A stretch of 64,000 nucleotides of DNA from Acinetobacter pullicarnis (GCF_006352475.1 NZ_VCMZ01000001.1:2666001-2730000), one strand, 5' to 3'. Positions 1 to 9,238 are shown, numbered from the stretch's first letter. Numbers and translations are program-made. The notes: a model not told the origin generated them from the letters alone.

Positions 1-1
1 G

Positions 2-694
2 GGTAAAGGTTCTGCTCAATCATTACGCCAAGAAGGCATGATTGTACGCGTTACTGAAATCGATCCAATTTGTGCAATGCAAGCGTGTATGGATGGCTAT
101 GAAGTCGTTTCTCCATACAACAATGGCGTGCAAACAGGTAAAAAAGAAGACATTAATCTTGCTTTACTTGAAAACACAGACTTGATCGTCACGACAACGG
201 GCAACTACCACGTGTGCGATGCTGCAATGCTAGACACGCTTAAAGCTGGCGCAGTGGTATGTAACATCGGTCACTTCGATACTGAAATTGATACCAACTA
301 TTTACGTGGTTATAAGTGGGTTGAAGTTAAGCCACAAGTACATCAGGTGTATCGCAGTGAAAATGAAAATGACTATTTGATTCTACTTTCAGAAGGTCGT
401 TTAGTGAACCTAGGTAATGCAACAGGTCACCCTTCTCGCATCATGGATGGTTCATTTGCCAACCAAGTTTTAGGTCAAATGCATTTGTTCGCTGAGAAAT
501 TTGCCGATCTTCCAGAAGCAGAAAAAACAGCTCAGATTCGTGTTGAACTTTTACCGAAAAAACTGGATGAAGAAGTTGCTGCTGCAATGGTTTCTGGTTT
601 TGGTGGTGTGCTCACGCAGTTGACCACAACCCAAGCCGATTATCTCGGTGTCGCTGTTGAAGGTCCATTTAAAGCAGACACATATAAATACTAA
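2..694 (+). CDS. ahcY: S-adenosylhomocysteine hydrolase (C-terminal part)
   Basis: The open frame runs in from the left edge, so only the C-terminal ~230 residues are present. It begins inside the NAD-binding Rossmann region ([12 protein letters not shown], then [12 protein letters not shown]) and ends in the family's conserved tail KADTYKY. The enzyme cleaves S-adenosylhomocysteine to adenosine and homocysteine, which relieves product inhibition of methyltransferases. The C-terminal Lys/Tyr pair of the family contacts NAD of the neighbouring subunit and is intact. The next gene, metF, supplies methyl groups for remethylating homocysteine, so the two are metabolically linked. An ATG at 38 lies inside the domain and is not the real start. 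Confidence 0.97.
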   Translation, partial: GKGSAQSLRQEGMIVRVTEIDPICAMQACMDGYEVVSPYNNGVQTGKKEDINLALLENTDLIVTTTGNYHVCDAAMLDTLKAGAVVCNIGHFDTEIDTNYLRGYKWVEVKPQVHQVYRSENENDYLILLSEGRLVNLGNATGHPSRIMDGSFANQVLGQMHLFAEKFADLPEAEKTAQIRVELLPKKLDEEVAAAMVSGFGGVLTQLTTTQADYLGVAVEGPFKADTYKY

Positions 695-824
695 GTACCA
701 AATAACTTCAGTGATTTAGACTTAAGTTATCCATACGCAAGCGGGATGCAGTGGATTTTATTCATGCGAAATGCATAACATGAAAACCACTGCCCTTCGC
801 TTGGTACTTTGTTCAAAATTGAAC
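695..824 (+). promoter_or_regulatory. Structured leader upstream of metF (three-way junction candidate)
   Basis: Folded by eye, the ahcY-metF gap gives three nested helices. P1 pairs 695-700 (GTACCA) with 802-807 (TGGTAC). P2 pairs 702-708 with 724-730 (ATAACTT/AAGTTAT). P3 pairs 739-743 with 798-802 (AAGCG/CGCTT), continues after an internal loop as 748-754 with 787-793 (GCAGTGG/CCACTGC), and is capped by 764-767 with 773-776. Position 802 can pair in either P1 or P3. A small palindrome GTTCAAAATTGAAC (811-824) follows, then the metF ribosome site near 829. It does not match the SAH or SAM riboswitch cores I remember. Its position between the SAH hydrolase and methylene-THF reductase genes suggests control by methyl-cycle metabolites, but that is inference. 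Confidence 0.5.
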
Positions 825-840
825 ATTACAGGATTTCAAT

Positions 841-1677
841 ATGAAAAAAAATATTCCGTTTTCATTTGAGTTTTTTCCAACAAAAACAGATGTCGGTGCT
901 GAAAAGTTACGTCAAGTACATCAAGAGCTACAGCCTTTAGGCCCTGAGTTTTTCTCAATTACGTATGGTGCTGGCGGTTCGACGCGCGAACGCACTTTGG
1001 CTGCTATTCGTGATTTTAATGGTCAAGGCACCCCCGTTGCACCACACCTTTCATGCATTGGCGATGATAAAACGCGTATTGCCGAACTTTTAGATATTTA
1101 TAAAGCACAAGGGATTGATCGTATTGTTGCCTTACGTGGTGACTTGCCTTCTGGTCAAGTTGGCTTAGGCGAGCTGCCTTATGCCCAAGATCTGGTTCGC
1201 TTTATTCGTGAACATTCAGGTGATCATTTCAGAATTGAAGTGGCTGCTTATCCTGAAATGCACCCTCAAGCTGAATATTTTGATGCGGACATTCGCCATT
1301 TTGCAGAAAAAGTTCAAGCTGGTGCCAATGCGGCAATCACCCAATTCTTTTTTAATCCAGATGCTTATTTTTATTTTATCGAGCGAATACAAAAATTGGG
1401 GATTGAAATTCCTGTGGCACCAGGCATCATGCCAATCACCAATGCCAACAATTTAATTCGTTTTGCTGATGGTACGGGTGCCGAAGTTCCGCGTTGGATT
1501 CGTAAACAATTACAAGCCTATGGTGATGATGCGCAGAGCATTAAAGCCTTTGGCCATGAGGTTGTTTACAAACTATGTGAACGTCTCTTGGCTGGTGGCG
1601 CACCAAGTTTACACTTCTATACCATGAACCAGACCGATCCAACGCGCCAATTGGTATCTGATTTGGGTTTAATCTAA
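841..1677 (+). CDS. metF: 5,10-methylenetetrahydrofolate reductase
   Basis: This 278-residue FAD enzyme reduces 5,10-methylene-THF to 5-methyl-THF, the methyl donor for methionine synthase. The TIM-barrel family motifs are in order: FSFEFFPTKT near the N-terminus with the conserved Glu, SITYGAGGSTRERT, ALRGDLP, EVAAYPEMHPQA and ITQFFFNPDAY. Length fits the bacterial MetF family (about 280-300 residues). The ATG at 841 is preceded by ACAGGA with normal spacing. It follows ahcY in the same direction across a 146-bp structured gap, so both steps of homocysteine recycling sit together. No MetJ-type box was recognised. Confidence 0.96.
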   Translation: MKKNIPFSFEFFPTKTDVGAEKLRQVHQELQPLGPEFFSITYGAGGSTRERTLAAIRDFNGQGTPVAPHLSCIGDDKTRIAELLDIYKAQGIDRIVALRGDLPSGQVGLGELPYAQDLVRFIREHSGDHFRIEVAAYPEMHPQAEYFDADIRHFAEKVQAGANAAITQFFFNPDAYFYFIERIQKLGIEIPVAPGIMPITNANNLIRFADGTGAEVPRWIRKQLQAYGDDAQSIKAFGHEVVYKLCERLLAGGAPSLHFYTMNQTDPTRQLVSDLGLI

Positions 1678-1705
1678 TTGTTCCACCTTGCGTCTGAGTA
1701 TTGTT

Positions 1706-2422
1706 ATGGCCCGTTTTTTTATTGAAGCTGATTTGGCATTAAATGCACAACTTGAACTGACAGATCAGGTTTTTCATCATTGGGTCAAAGTACTACGAGC
1801 GCAAGTCGGTGATATTGCCACCTTGTTCAATGGGCAAGGTGGTGAATATCAAGCCCGCTTAATCGAAGTGAATAAAAAAACAGCCCGTATCGCAATTGAT
1901 GCACATCATCCAGATAACCGTACTCCCAGTTTTCAATGTTTACTCGGTCAGGTCATGAGCAAAGGTGATCGAATGGATTATGCCATTCAGAAAGCCACCG
2001 AGCTGGGTGTTTCTAAAATCCAATTACTTACCTCAGAACGCTGTGAAATGCGCTTAAAATATGATCGTGATCAAAAGAAAATTGATCATTGGCAAGCCAT
2101 TGCCGTTGCCGCATGTGAGCAATGCGGTATGAATATTGTTCCTGTCGTCTTGCCACCGTTAAGTTTAAACGAATGGTTTTTAAGCAAACTTCCCGCAAAC
2201 AAGCTGGTTTTAGCTCCCAATGTTGAACAAAATAATGTGCTAGAAAATATCGGTGATGACATTGCAATTTTAGTTGGCCCTGAAGGTGGACTAAGTGATA
2301 TCGAGATACAAGCAGCCAATGCCTCTGGTTTTAAAAACTGGTGTATTGGTGAGCGCGTCCTTAGAACTGAAACTGCTCCTGTTGTTGCGCTCTCCATAAT
2401 CATGTATAACTCATCAATATAA
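1706..2422 (+). CDS. rsmE: 16S rRNA m3U1498 methyltransferase
   Basis: A SPOUT-superfamily RNA methyltransferase that methylates N3 of U1498 in 16S rRNA using SAM. An N-terminal PUA-like domain (MARFFIEADL, HHWVKVLRAQ) is followed by the knotted SPOUT domain. That domain carries YAIQKATELGV, LVGPEGGLSD (SAM loop) and GERVLRTETAPVVAL (knot signature) near the end. I start it at the ATG of MARFF, giving 238 residues, because this is the family's usual N-terminus; an upstream in-frame TTG at 1688 would add six residues. The gene sits 28 bp after metF. It is a SAM-dependent enzyme but is not otherwise part of the methyl cycle. Confidence 0.94.
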   Translation: MARFFIEADLALNAQLELTDQVFHHWVKVLRAQVGDIATLFNGQGGEYQARLIEVNKKTARIAIDAHHPDNRTPSFQCLLGQVMSKGDRMDYAIQKATELGVSKIQLLTSERCEMRLKYDRDQKKIDHWQAIAVAACEQCGMNIVPVVLPPLSLNEWFLSKLPANKLVLAPNVEQNNVLENIGDDIAILVGPEGGLSDIEIQAANASGFKNWCIGERVLRTETAPVVALSIIMYNSSI

Positions 2423-2432
2423 TCGATAATAG

Positions 2433-2448
2433 TGTGATACAAATCACG
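2433..2448 (+). promoter_or_regulatory. CRP/Vfr-like operator upstream of the PAS-GGDEF-EAL gene
   Basis: The sequence TGTGA-TACAAA-TCACG matches the CRP consensus TGTGA-N6-TCACA at nine of ten specified bases. It lies about 125 bp before the start codon at 2572 and just after the rsmE stop. CRP/Vfr-family proteins are known in this bacterial group. Control of this particular gene is an inference from the motif alone. Confidence 0.4.
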
Positions 2449-2571
2449 TATTGATTTTTTTAATGAACATACGTATTTTGAAGTTATCGCAAGTTTTTTT
2501 TCTTCTATGCTACATTGTAGTCTCGAAAATTTATTCCACTCGTGGCAACGGAATAGGTGCAATAACAAGTT

Positions 2572-5433
2572 ATGGACCAACAAACTGAATCGCTCTCTCC
2601 GCATGTAGATGCAACACAAGTTAAACGTGTTTCTAGAAATATGCGAACCCTCCTTATTTGGATCTTGTTTTTCTGCGCCTATAATATTGTTATTTATTAC
2701 GCTCTTTTTAAAAAATTCTCCTACTATCTCAGCATTTCCAATCTCTTTATTATTGCGATCCTCGTGGTTGGATTTGTTATAAGCAGGCGTCTATCCAACC
2801 CGGCAGTTATCAGTCATCGTACCCTCAATGTCTGGTGCCAATCACTTTGCTTGGCTTTAGGGATTGGTTTAGGCATAAACACCTATTTCGTTTATGCTTT
2901 TTTACCCATTGAAAATAGTGCAGTTGGCCCCTTCCGTTTAATCATGCTATCTATTGTGCCCGTTAGCATTATTTATATTATTGCACTGAGCTATTTGAGC
3001 CAACGCTTACGCTACTTCCTGCTCATTTTTATTCCATCGACCTTGCCTTTTATATTGGCAAATGTTTTCTACCCTGACAGGTATCCACTCTTCATTAATA
3101 TTATTATTAATGCTTGGCTGCTGATTATTTTTATTGCTGCGATTTTATCTTCTAAACTTTATCAGCGTTTAAGCTTATTAGATAATAACAACCTCAGACT
3201 GGCGCATCAAAGTCAAATCCTCTCTCAATACACGGATGAGTTGCAAATAAAACTAAGAGCGCAAATAGAACAATCCAATGAGATTCGTAAAAAGCTTCAA
3301 TATAATAATGAGCTCTTAGAGGAAAAGGCCAAACAACGAAGTTATGAAATTAAACGTATTAATGAGCGCTTGGGCAGTCAACAAATTAATCTAAGCCTTG
3401 CGCATGAAACGGCAGGGATCAGCTCTTGGAGCTGGGACATCAAAAAAAGAGAAATCGAAGTTTCAACCGCAATGCTTGAATCAGAATTTGATTTTTTTAA
3501 TAATCAGAAAGCGGATATAGAACTCATTGTTCATCCTGACGATTTAGATGTTTATAAATACCGTTTACGCCAGCATCTCCGTGGAAAAAGCGAACGCTTT
3601 GAAGCCAACTACCGTATCAAGCGTAATCAGGAATGGTTTTGGATTCAGGACATTGGCAAAATTGTCTCCCGTGATGCACTCACAAATCACCCCTTAAAAA
3701 TGGTTGGCATTTTCCGTGATATTCATCATGAGAAAAAAGCACAAGAACAACTTCGACTTGCAGCAAAAGTATTCGACCATGTGGTTGAAGGTATTTTTGT
3801 CCTCGACCAAAGATTTTGCTATGTCAATGTGAATCCTTTTTTTGAAGAACTGGTTGGCTCTACTCATCAAGAGTTATTTGGCAGATATTTATTTGACCTG
3901 ACCATTTCTCATCGTGCTGAGATAATCAGACTGCACAATACTATTCAGCAACAGATTCTTTTAACAGGTTATTACGAATCTGAAGTTCAGCTCGATTTGG
4001 TGAATGGGAAAAAATTAAGCCTTTTGGTAAAAATCAATGCCATCATGGACGATCAAAATAAAATCATTAACTATATCGGAATTTCAACTGACTTAACCTA
4101 TCGTAAAAAACAAGAGCAGCGTGTCTTATACTTAGAAAATTATGACTTATTAACCGCACTGCCTAATCGTTTTTATTTTAATTTAAAACTGCATCATTTC
4201 GCGCATAGTAATATTTCTTTAAAAAATTTCTCGATTATTCGAGTCAATATCGATCGTTTTAGATTGTTTAATGAAATACTCAACAATAATGCAGGTGATG
4301 TCTTACTTAAAATGGTCGCGCGTCGTCTAGAAAGCTGCTGTTCAAGTGCACAACTTATTGCTTATCTCAATAACGATGATTTTGCGATTATTTATAATAT
4401 GCCCAATCAAACGATCTCTATTCATCAATTGGCACAAACAATCTTGCAAGAGTTTCAGCAGCCTTTTCAGATTTTAGGACAAGAACAAAATGTTTCAATC
4501 TCTATTGGGGTCGCAACTTATCTTGAACATGATCGGCAACTCGATAACGTTATGAGTCATGCAGAGCTGGCTTTGGCCGATGCCAAACGCTTAGGTGGTA
4601 ACACTATTTGTTTTTATAATAAAGAAACAACAGCTCTGCTTGATGACAGTATCATGCTAAAACATGATTTACAGCATGCGATTAAAAAGCAACAACTGAC
4701 AGTTCACTATCAACCGCAAGTTTGTGCAAAAACCAGTAAGATACTCGGCTTTGAAGCCTTGGTTCGCTGGCAGCACCCACAACGTGGATTGATTTCTCCA
4801 GAACTGTTTATCCCACTTGCTGAAGCCACCAGTTTAATTTCAGAAATTGGTCAATTTGTGATTTTTGAAAGTTGCAAACAACTGCAAATCTGGCGTGAGC
4901 AAGGTTTTGATAATATTAGGGTTTCTGTCAATGTTGTGGCACAGCAAATCCAACGTGGACAACTCTTAATTGATTTAGATACAGCGATGTCAATGTATAA
5001 AATTAAGGGTGAACAGCTCGAGCTCGAACTGACTGAATCATCGCTATTAGATCGCACAGAAGATGTACTTGCCTTAATGGATCAGATTAAGCAGCGTAAC
5101 ATTCTCATTTCACTTGATGATTTTGGTACAGGCTACTCCTCCCTTGCCTATTTAAGTCAATATCCAATCAATACCTTAAAAATAGATCGCGCCTTTATCT
5201 CTCGAATTGGAACAGCTCGAGATGCCGCGATTGTCGATGCCATTATTGCGATGGGTAAGGCCATGGGCATGGTGCTTATTGCAGAAGGTGTCGAAACACA
5301 AGAGCAGGTGGATTATTTAAAATCCCAAGAATGTAACTTACTGCAAGGATATTATTTCTCTAAACCGCTTTCAGCACTTGAAAGTACAGCTTACTTAAAT
5401 CAGTATAGTTCTTCGCTCTCGGCTTCTTCCTAA
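2572..5433 (+). CDS. Membrane PAS-GGDEF-EAL cyclic-di-GMP phosphodiesterase
   Basis: A 953-residue inner-membrane signalling protein. Several hydrophobic segments occupy roughly residues 25-195, followed by a coiled-coil-like stretch (about 205-270), two PAS-type sensory domains (about 270-385 and 395-515), a GGDEF domain and an EAL domain. The diguanylate cyclase signature is degenerate, reading NNDDF at 600-604, so cyclase activity is probably lost. The EAL domain keeps its key residues: EAL at 728-730, the ELTES segment, DDFG at 849-852, the Lys of LKIDRAF, and AEGVE. It therefore probably hydrolyses c-di-GMP, with the GGDEF domain possibly acting as a GTP sensor as in related proteins. 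The gene stands alone and has a CRP-like palindrome upstream. The activating signal cannot be read from the sequence. Confidence 0.9.
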   Translation: MDQQTESLSPHVDATQVKRVSRNMRTLLIWILFFCAYNIVIYYALFKKFSYYLSISNLFIIAILVVGFVISRRLSNPAVISHRTLNVWCQSLCLALGIGLGINTYFVYAFLPIENSAVGPFRLIMLSIVPVSIIYIIALSYLSQRLRYFLLIFIPSTLPFILANVFYPDRYPLFINIIINAWLLIIFIAAILSSKLYQRLSLLDNNNLRLAHQSQILSQYTDELQIKLRAQIEQSNEIRKKLQYNNELLEEKAKQRSYEIKRINERLGSQQINLSLAHETAGISSWSWDIKKREIEVSTAMLESEFDFFNNQKADIELIVHPDDLDVYKYRLRQHLRGKSERFEANYRIKRNQEWFWIQDIGKIVSRDALTNHPLKMVGIFRDIHHEKKAQEQLRLAAKVFDHVVEGIFVLDQRFCYVNVNPFFEELVGSTHQELFGRYLFDLTISHRAEIIRLHNTIQQQILLTGYYESEVQLDLVNGKKLSLLVKINAIMDDQNKIINYIGISTDLTYRKKQEQRVLYLENYDLLTALPNRFYFNLKLHHFAHSNISLKNFSIIRVNIDRFRLFNEILNNNAGDVLLKMVARRLESCCSSAQLIAYLNNDDFAIIYNMPNQTISIHQLAQTILQEFQQPFQILGQEQNVSISIGVATYLEHDRQLDNVMSHAELALADAKRLGGNTICFYNKETTALLDDSIMLKHDLQHAIKKQQLTVHYQPQVCAKTSKILGFEALVRWQHPQRGLISPELFIPLAEATSLISEIGQFVIFESCKQLQIWREQGFDNIRVSVNVVAQQIQRGQLLIDLDTAMSMYKIKGEQLELELTESSLLDRTEDVLALMDQIKQRNILISLDDFGTGYSSLAYLSQYPINTLKIDRAFISRIGTARDAAIVDAIIAMGKAMGMVLIAEGVETQEQVDYLKSQECNLLQGYYFSKPLSALESTAYLNQYSSSLSASS

Positions 5434-5473
5434 TTTTGAATATGTTGAAGCATATTGAAAAGCGGATATTGCA

Positions 5474-5503
5474 CTGTCAGTATTGCCTAACAAGTGCTAT
5501 ATT
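5474..5503 (+). promoter_or_regulatory. Probable sigma70 promoter of maeB
   Basis: CTGTCA (5474-5479) and TATATT (5498-5503) are separated by 18 bp, with a TG one base before the -10 (extended -10). Transcription would start near 5510, leaving a leader of about 50 nt that includes a short CCAGC-CTC-GCTGG hairpin (5526-5538). Confidence 0.45.
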
Positions 5504-5561
5504 TGATCAAATTCAGCCAAACCGACCAGCCTCGCTGGCCCATGTAACAATCGAGATTTAA

Positions 5562-7832
5562 ATGGACGATCAATCATTAAAACAGCAAGCTTTGTACTAC
5601 CACGAATTTCCTACGCCAGGTAAAATTAGCGTCACCCCAAGCAAGCAACTGGTCAACCAACATGACTTAGCACTTGCTTATTCACCTGGTGTTGCAGCAC
5701 CTTGCTTAGAAATTGAAAAAGATCCTTCTAAAGCAGCGCTCTACACTGCACGAGGAAACTTGGTAGCGGTTATCACCAATGGTACAGCCGTTTTAGGATT
5801 GGGAAATATCGGACCGCTCGCGTCTAAACCCGTTATGGAAGGTAAAGGCGTACTCTTTAAAAAGTTTGCCGGTGTTGATGTTTTTGACATTGAGATTGCT
5901 GAAAATGATCCAGACAAAATTGTCGATATCATTGCTGCACTCGAACCAACCTTTGGTGGTATTAACCTCGAAGATATTAAAGCGCCTGAATGTTTCTACA
6001 TTGAAAGTAAATTACGTGAACGTATGAACATTCCGGTGTTCCATGATGACCAACATGGAACATCAATTATCGTGGGTTCTGCATTACTCAATGCTTTGCA
6101 ACTCAATGGTAAAAAAATCGAAGATATTAAAGTTGTTGCTTCAGGTGCAGGTGCAGCCGCCCTGTCTTGTCTTAACTTACTTTGCGCTTTAGGCGTACAA
6201 AAAGAAAATATTATCGTTGCTGACTCACGTGGCTTAATCACCACCCAGCGTGAAGGCTTGGATGAGTCGAAAAAACGTTATGTTCAAGATATTAGCGCAA
6301 CCCAATTGCATGAAGTGATGGCGGGTGCAGATATGTTCTTAGGACTTTCTGCGGCAGGCATTTTAACCAAAGAAATGGTTAAAGTAATGGCAGCTGATCC
6401 AATCATCTTTGCGCTTGCGAACCCAGATCCAGAGATTCTCCCTGAACATGCACATGAAGTACGTCCAGACGTGATCATGGCAACTGGCCGCTCTGATTAT
6501 CCAAACCAAGTCAACAATGCTTTATGTTTCCCATATATCTTCCGTGGTGCACTTGATGTTGGTGCAACAACCATTAACGAAGAAATGAAAATTGCATGCG
6601 TACATGCCATTGCACGTATGGCACACATTGAAGCAGATGCAGCAACTTATGGTGAGAAATCAGCATCTTTTGGTCGTGACTACATTATTCCGCGCCCATT
6701 GGATCAACGCTTAATCTTAGAAATTGCGCCTGCAATTGCTAAAGCAGCAATGGAATCTGGCGTTGCAACACGTCCAATCCAAGACTTTGCAATCTATCAT
6801 CAACGTTTGTCTGAGTTTGTCTATAACTCAGCATTTATGATGAAACCAATCTTTGCTCAAGCAAAAACAGCACCGAAACGTATTGCTTATGCTGAAGGTG
6901 AAGATCAGCGTGTACTTCGTGCTGCGCAAATTGCAGCTGATGAAGGCTTGGCTATGCCAGTCTTGGTCGGTCGTACTGCAGTCATTGAAGCCAACATCAA
7001 AAAACTTGGTTTGCGCTTGGAAAATGGGGTGAATATTGAGATTGTGGATCAAGAGAAAAATCCACAATACGAAAAATTCTGGGAAGACTATTACCAAATC
7101 ATGCAACGCAAAGGCGTTACGGTTGAATACGCACAACGTGAGTCACGTCGTCGCTCTACCCTAATTGCTGCGATGCTGGTGAAGTTTGGTCAAGCTGACG
7201 GTATGCTGTGTGGTACCTACTCAAGCTACAATATTCATTTAGACTTTGTTCGTAACATCATTGGCTTAAAAGAAGGTATGACCAACTTCTTTACCTTAAA
7301 TGCCTTGATGCTTGAAGATCGTAATCTGTTTATTGCCGATACCTACGTCAACGTCAATCCAACGGCTGAACAATTGGCTGAAATGACTATTTTGGCTGCT
7401 GAAGAAGTGCGTCGCTTTGGGATGACCCCACGTATTGCCTTACTTTCACACTCAAGTTTTGGTTCAGATTCAACAGATCAAAGTGCACAAAAAATGCGTA
7501 AGGTTTATGAAATCTTAAGCAACATTGCACCTGAACTTGAAGTCGAAGGTGAAATGCATGGGGATGCAGCACTGGACGAAAGTATCCGTCAATTTGCTTT
7601 CCCGAATTCACGTTACAAAGGTTCAGCAAATCTCTTGATTATGCCAAACCTTGATGCAGCGAATATTTCGTTTAACTTGCTGAAAGCAACCTCAGGCAAT
7701 AACGTGACCATTGGCCCAATTTTATTGGGTGCTGCCAAACCAGTACACATCTTGACACCAACCGCAACAACACGCCGTTTGGTCAATATGACAGCGTTAA
7801 CCGTTGCAGAAATTCAGCAATCAGAAGCCTAA
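5562..7832 (+). CDS. maeB: NADP-dependent malic enzyme with C-terminal phosphotransacetylase-like domain
   Basis: A 756-residue hybrid malic enzyme that oxidatively decarboxylates malate to pyruvate and reduces NADP. The N-terminal malic domain shows [18 protein letters not shown]-type substrate residues, [12 protein letters not shown] (metal and substrate loop) and a dinucleotide-binding region around [12 protein letters not shown]. From about residue 430 onward the protein is a phosphate acetyltransferase-like domain ([16 protein letters not shown] to the C-terminus). In MaeB that domain is regulatory and senses acetyl-CoA rather than catalysing. Length fits the MaeB family (about 760). It is a monocistronic unit with its own promoter and a strong terminator whose 3' arm abuts cca. 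Confidence 0.96.
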   Translation: MDDQSLKQQALYYHEFPTPGKISVTPSKQLVNQHDLALAYSPGVAAPCLEIEKDPSKAALYTARGNLVAVITNGTAVLGLGNIGPLASKPVMEGKGVLFKKFAGVDVFDIEIAENDPDKIVDIIAALEPTFGGINLEDIKAPECFYIESKLRERMNIPVFHDDQHGTSIIVGSALLNALQLNGKKIEDIKVVASGAGAAALSCLNLLCALGVQKENIIVADSRGLITTQREGLDESKKRYVQDISATQLHEVMAGADMFLGLSAAGILTKEMVKVMAADPIIFALANPDPEILPEHAHEVRPDVIMATGRSDYPNQVNNALCFPYIFRGALDVGATTINEEMKIACVHAIARMAHIEADAATYGEKSASFGRDYIIPRPLDQRLILEIAPAIAKAAMESGVATRPIQDFAIYHQRLSEFVYNSAFMMKPIFAQAKTAPKRIAYAEGEDQRVLRAAQIAADEGLAMPVLVGRTAVIEANIKKLGLRLENGVNIEIVDQEKNPQYEKFWEDYYQIMQRKGVTVEYAQRESRRRSTLIAAMLVKFGQADGMLCGTYSSYNIHLDFVRNIIGLKEGMTNFFTLNALMLEDRNLFIADTYVNVNPTAEQLAEMTILAAEEVRRFGMTPRIALLSHSSFGSDSTDQSAQKMRKVYEILSNIAPELEVEGEMHGDAALDESIRQFAFPNSRYKGSANLLIMPNLDAANISFNLLKATSGNNVTIGPILLGAAKPVHILTPTATTRRLVNMTALTVAEIQQSEA

Positions 7833-7872
7833 ACCCCTTGGTCTAGCTTCACGCTGAAGTTTCAAACTTGAG

Positions 7873-7919
7873 AAAACCTCTATTCTGTTGCATTATGGCT
7901 CGAAGAATAGAGGTTTTTT
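7873..7919 (+). terminator. maeB terminator that also carries the cca ribosome binding site
   Basis: A perfect 14-bp stem (7873-7886 with 7904-7917) with a 17-nt loop ends in a run of six T. The 3' arm contains AGAGG at 7909-7913, seven bases before the cca ATG at 7921. The same bases therefore close the terminator and would serve as the cca Shine-Dalgarno. When the hairpin forms, the site is buried. Confidence 0.8.
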
Positions 7920-7920
7920 C

Positions 7921-9156
7921 ATGCAAGTTTATTTAGTCGGTGGTGCCGTCCGCGATCATTTGCTCGGACACCCCTATCACGAAAAAGATTATGTCGTGGT
8001 TGGTGCGACGCCAGCGCAACTTATTGCACTTGGCTACCAACCCGTTGGGAAAGATTTCCCTGTGTTTTTACACCCGATCAGTAAAGAAGAATATGCGCTT
8101 GCACGTACAGAGCGTAAATCGGGCCAAGGCTACCATGGCTTTGAGTTTTTCACCGATATTGATGTGAGTCTAGAACAAGACCTGATCCGTCGTGATCTCA
8201 CCATTAATGCCATTGCGATGGATGAACAGGGGAAAATTTATGACCCCTATCATGGGCAAGCCGATTTAGACAATAAAATATTAAGGCATGTTTCACATGC
8301 TTTTGTTGAAGATCCATTGCGTGTACTGCGCATCGCGCGCTTTGCTGCACGTTATCACAGCTATGGTTTTAAAGTCGCTGATGAAACCATTCTGCTGATG
8401 CAACAACTCGCGGCATCGGGTGAATTGAATGCTCTCACCTCTGAACGTGTGTGGAAAGAGACTTCACGTGCCTTGATGGAACCACATGCTGAGATTTATT
8501 TTGAAACCTTGCGTCAATGCGGTGCCTTAAAGGTGCTGTTCCCTGAAATTGATGCACTGTTTGGCATTCCACAACGCCCTGAATATCATCCTGAAGTTGA
8601 CTGTGGTATCCACACCCTCATGTCATTACAACAAGCCTGCCGCGCCAACTACAGTCTAGATGTGCGTTTTGCGGTACTGTTGCATGATCTTGGCAAAGCC
8701 CTCACCCCCAAAGCTGAATTACCACGGCACATCATGCATGAAGAACGTGGTGTCGCACCAGTTACACTGCTGAGTGAGCGCTTAAAAGTACCGACCAATA
8801 CCAAGCAATTGGCGATTGCGGTATGCAAAGAGCATTTGAAAACACATCAAATTTTTCATCTCAAAGCAGGAACAATTTGGCGCTTATTACAACGCCTCGA
8901 TGTATTGCGTCGTCCTGAGCGAGTTGAGGCCTTTATTCAAGCCTGCGAATGTGATGCCAAAGGCAGACTTGGCTTGGAAAATCGAGAATATCCACAAGCC
9001 GATTTCTTGCGTGCAGCCATGCATACTGTTCGAGAAATTAAAGCCAGTAGCTTAGCCGTGCATGTCAAAGGGCCAGATATTGGTGAACTCTTGATTAGTA
9101 AACGTATTGAAGCGATTGCAGCATTGCGCAAGCAAGCTGAGTATCCATCGCCTTAA
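7921..9156 (+). CDS. cca: CCA-adding tRNA nucleotidyltransferase (multifunctional)
   Basis: Adds or repairs the 3' CCA end of tRNAs using CTP and ATP. The class II nucleotidyltransferase head has YLVGGAVRDHLLG and EKDYVVVG (the metal-binding acidic pair, here E-x-D rather than D-x-D), then RRDLTINAIA and the RVLRIARFAARY motif. The C-terminal half holds an HD domain (HTLMSLQQA, LLHDLGKA), the version with extra phosphatase/phosphodiesterase activity seen in gammaproteobacteria. I start at the ATG at 7921 (411 residues, close to the E. coli enzyme at 412). An in-frame TTG at 7888 lies in the terminator loop and is not credible as a start. Confidence 0.95.
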   Translation: MQVYLVGGAVRDHLLGHPYHEKDYVVVGATPAQLIALGYQPVGKDFPVFLHPISKEEYALARTERKSGQGYHGFEFFTDIDVSLEQDLIRRDLTINAIAMDEQGKIYDPYHGQADLDNKILRHVSHAFVEDPLRVLRIARFAARYHSYGFKVADETILLMQQLAASGELNALTSERVWKETSRALMEPHAEIYFETLRQCGALKVLFPEIDALFGIPQRPEYHPEVDCGIHTLMSLQQACRANYSLDVRFAVLLHDLGKALTPKAELPRHIMHEERGVAPVTLLSERLKVPTNTKQLAIAVCKEHLKTHQIFHLKAGTIWRLLQRLDVLRRPERVEAFIQACECDAKGRLGLENREYPQADFLRAAMHTVREIKASSLAVHVKGPDIGELLISKRIEAIAALRKQAEYPSP

Positions 9157-9161
9157 CGACG

Positions 9162-9196
9162 TTACCTCTCCCGAGCCCTCTCCTAAAAAGAGAGGG
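9162..9196. terminator. CTCTCC hairpin between cca and epmA
   Basis: CCCTCTC (9176-9182) pairs with GAGAGGG (9190-9196) around a 7-nt A-rich loop, with an alternative upstream partner TTACCTCTC (9162-9170). There is no T tract. The hairpin lies between the convergent cca and epmA genes. It resembles a dispersed hairpin repeat, but that cannot be tested within one window. Confidence 0.45.
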
Positions 9197-9238
9197 TAAT
9201 CACTAATTTCGTTCCACTGCTTCGCGATGCAACGACTA

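Noticed and set aside
1181..1456. 91-codon frame inside metF
   Set aside because: Overlaps the well-supported metF frame completely and encodes no recognisable protein.
2086..2619. 177-codon minus-strand frame across the rsmE end and the next promoter
   Set aside because: Antisense to rsmE, no domain or ribosome site, and composition typical of a shadow frame.
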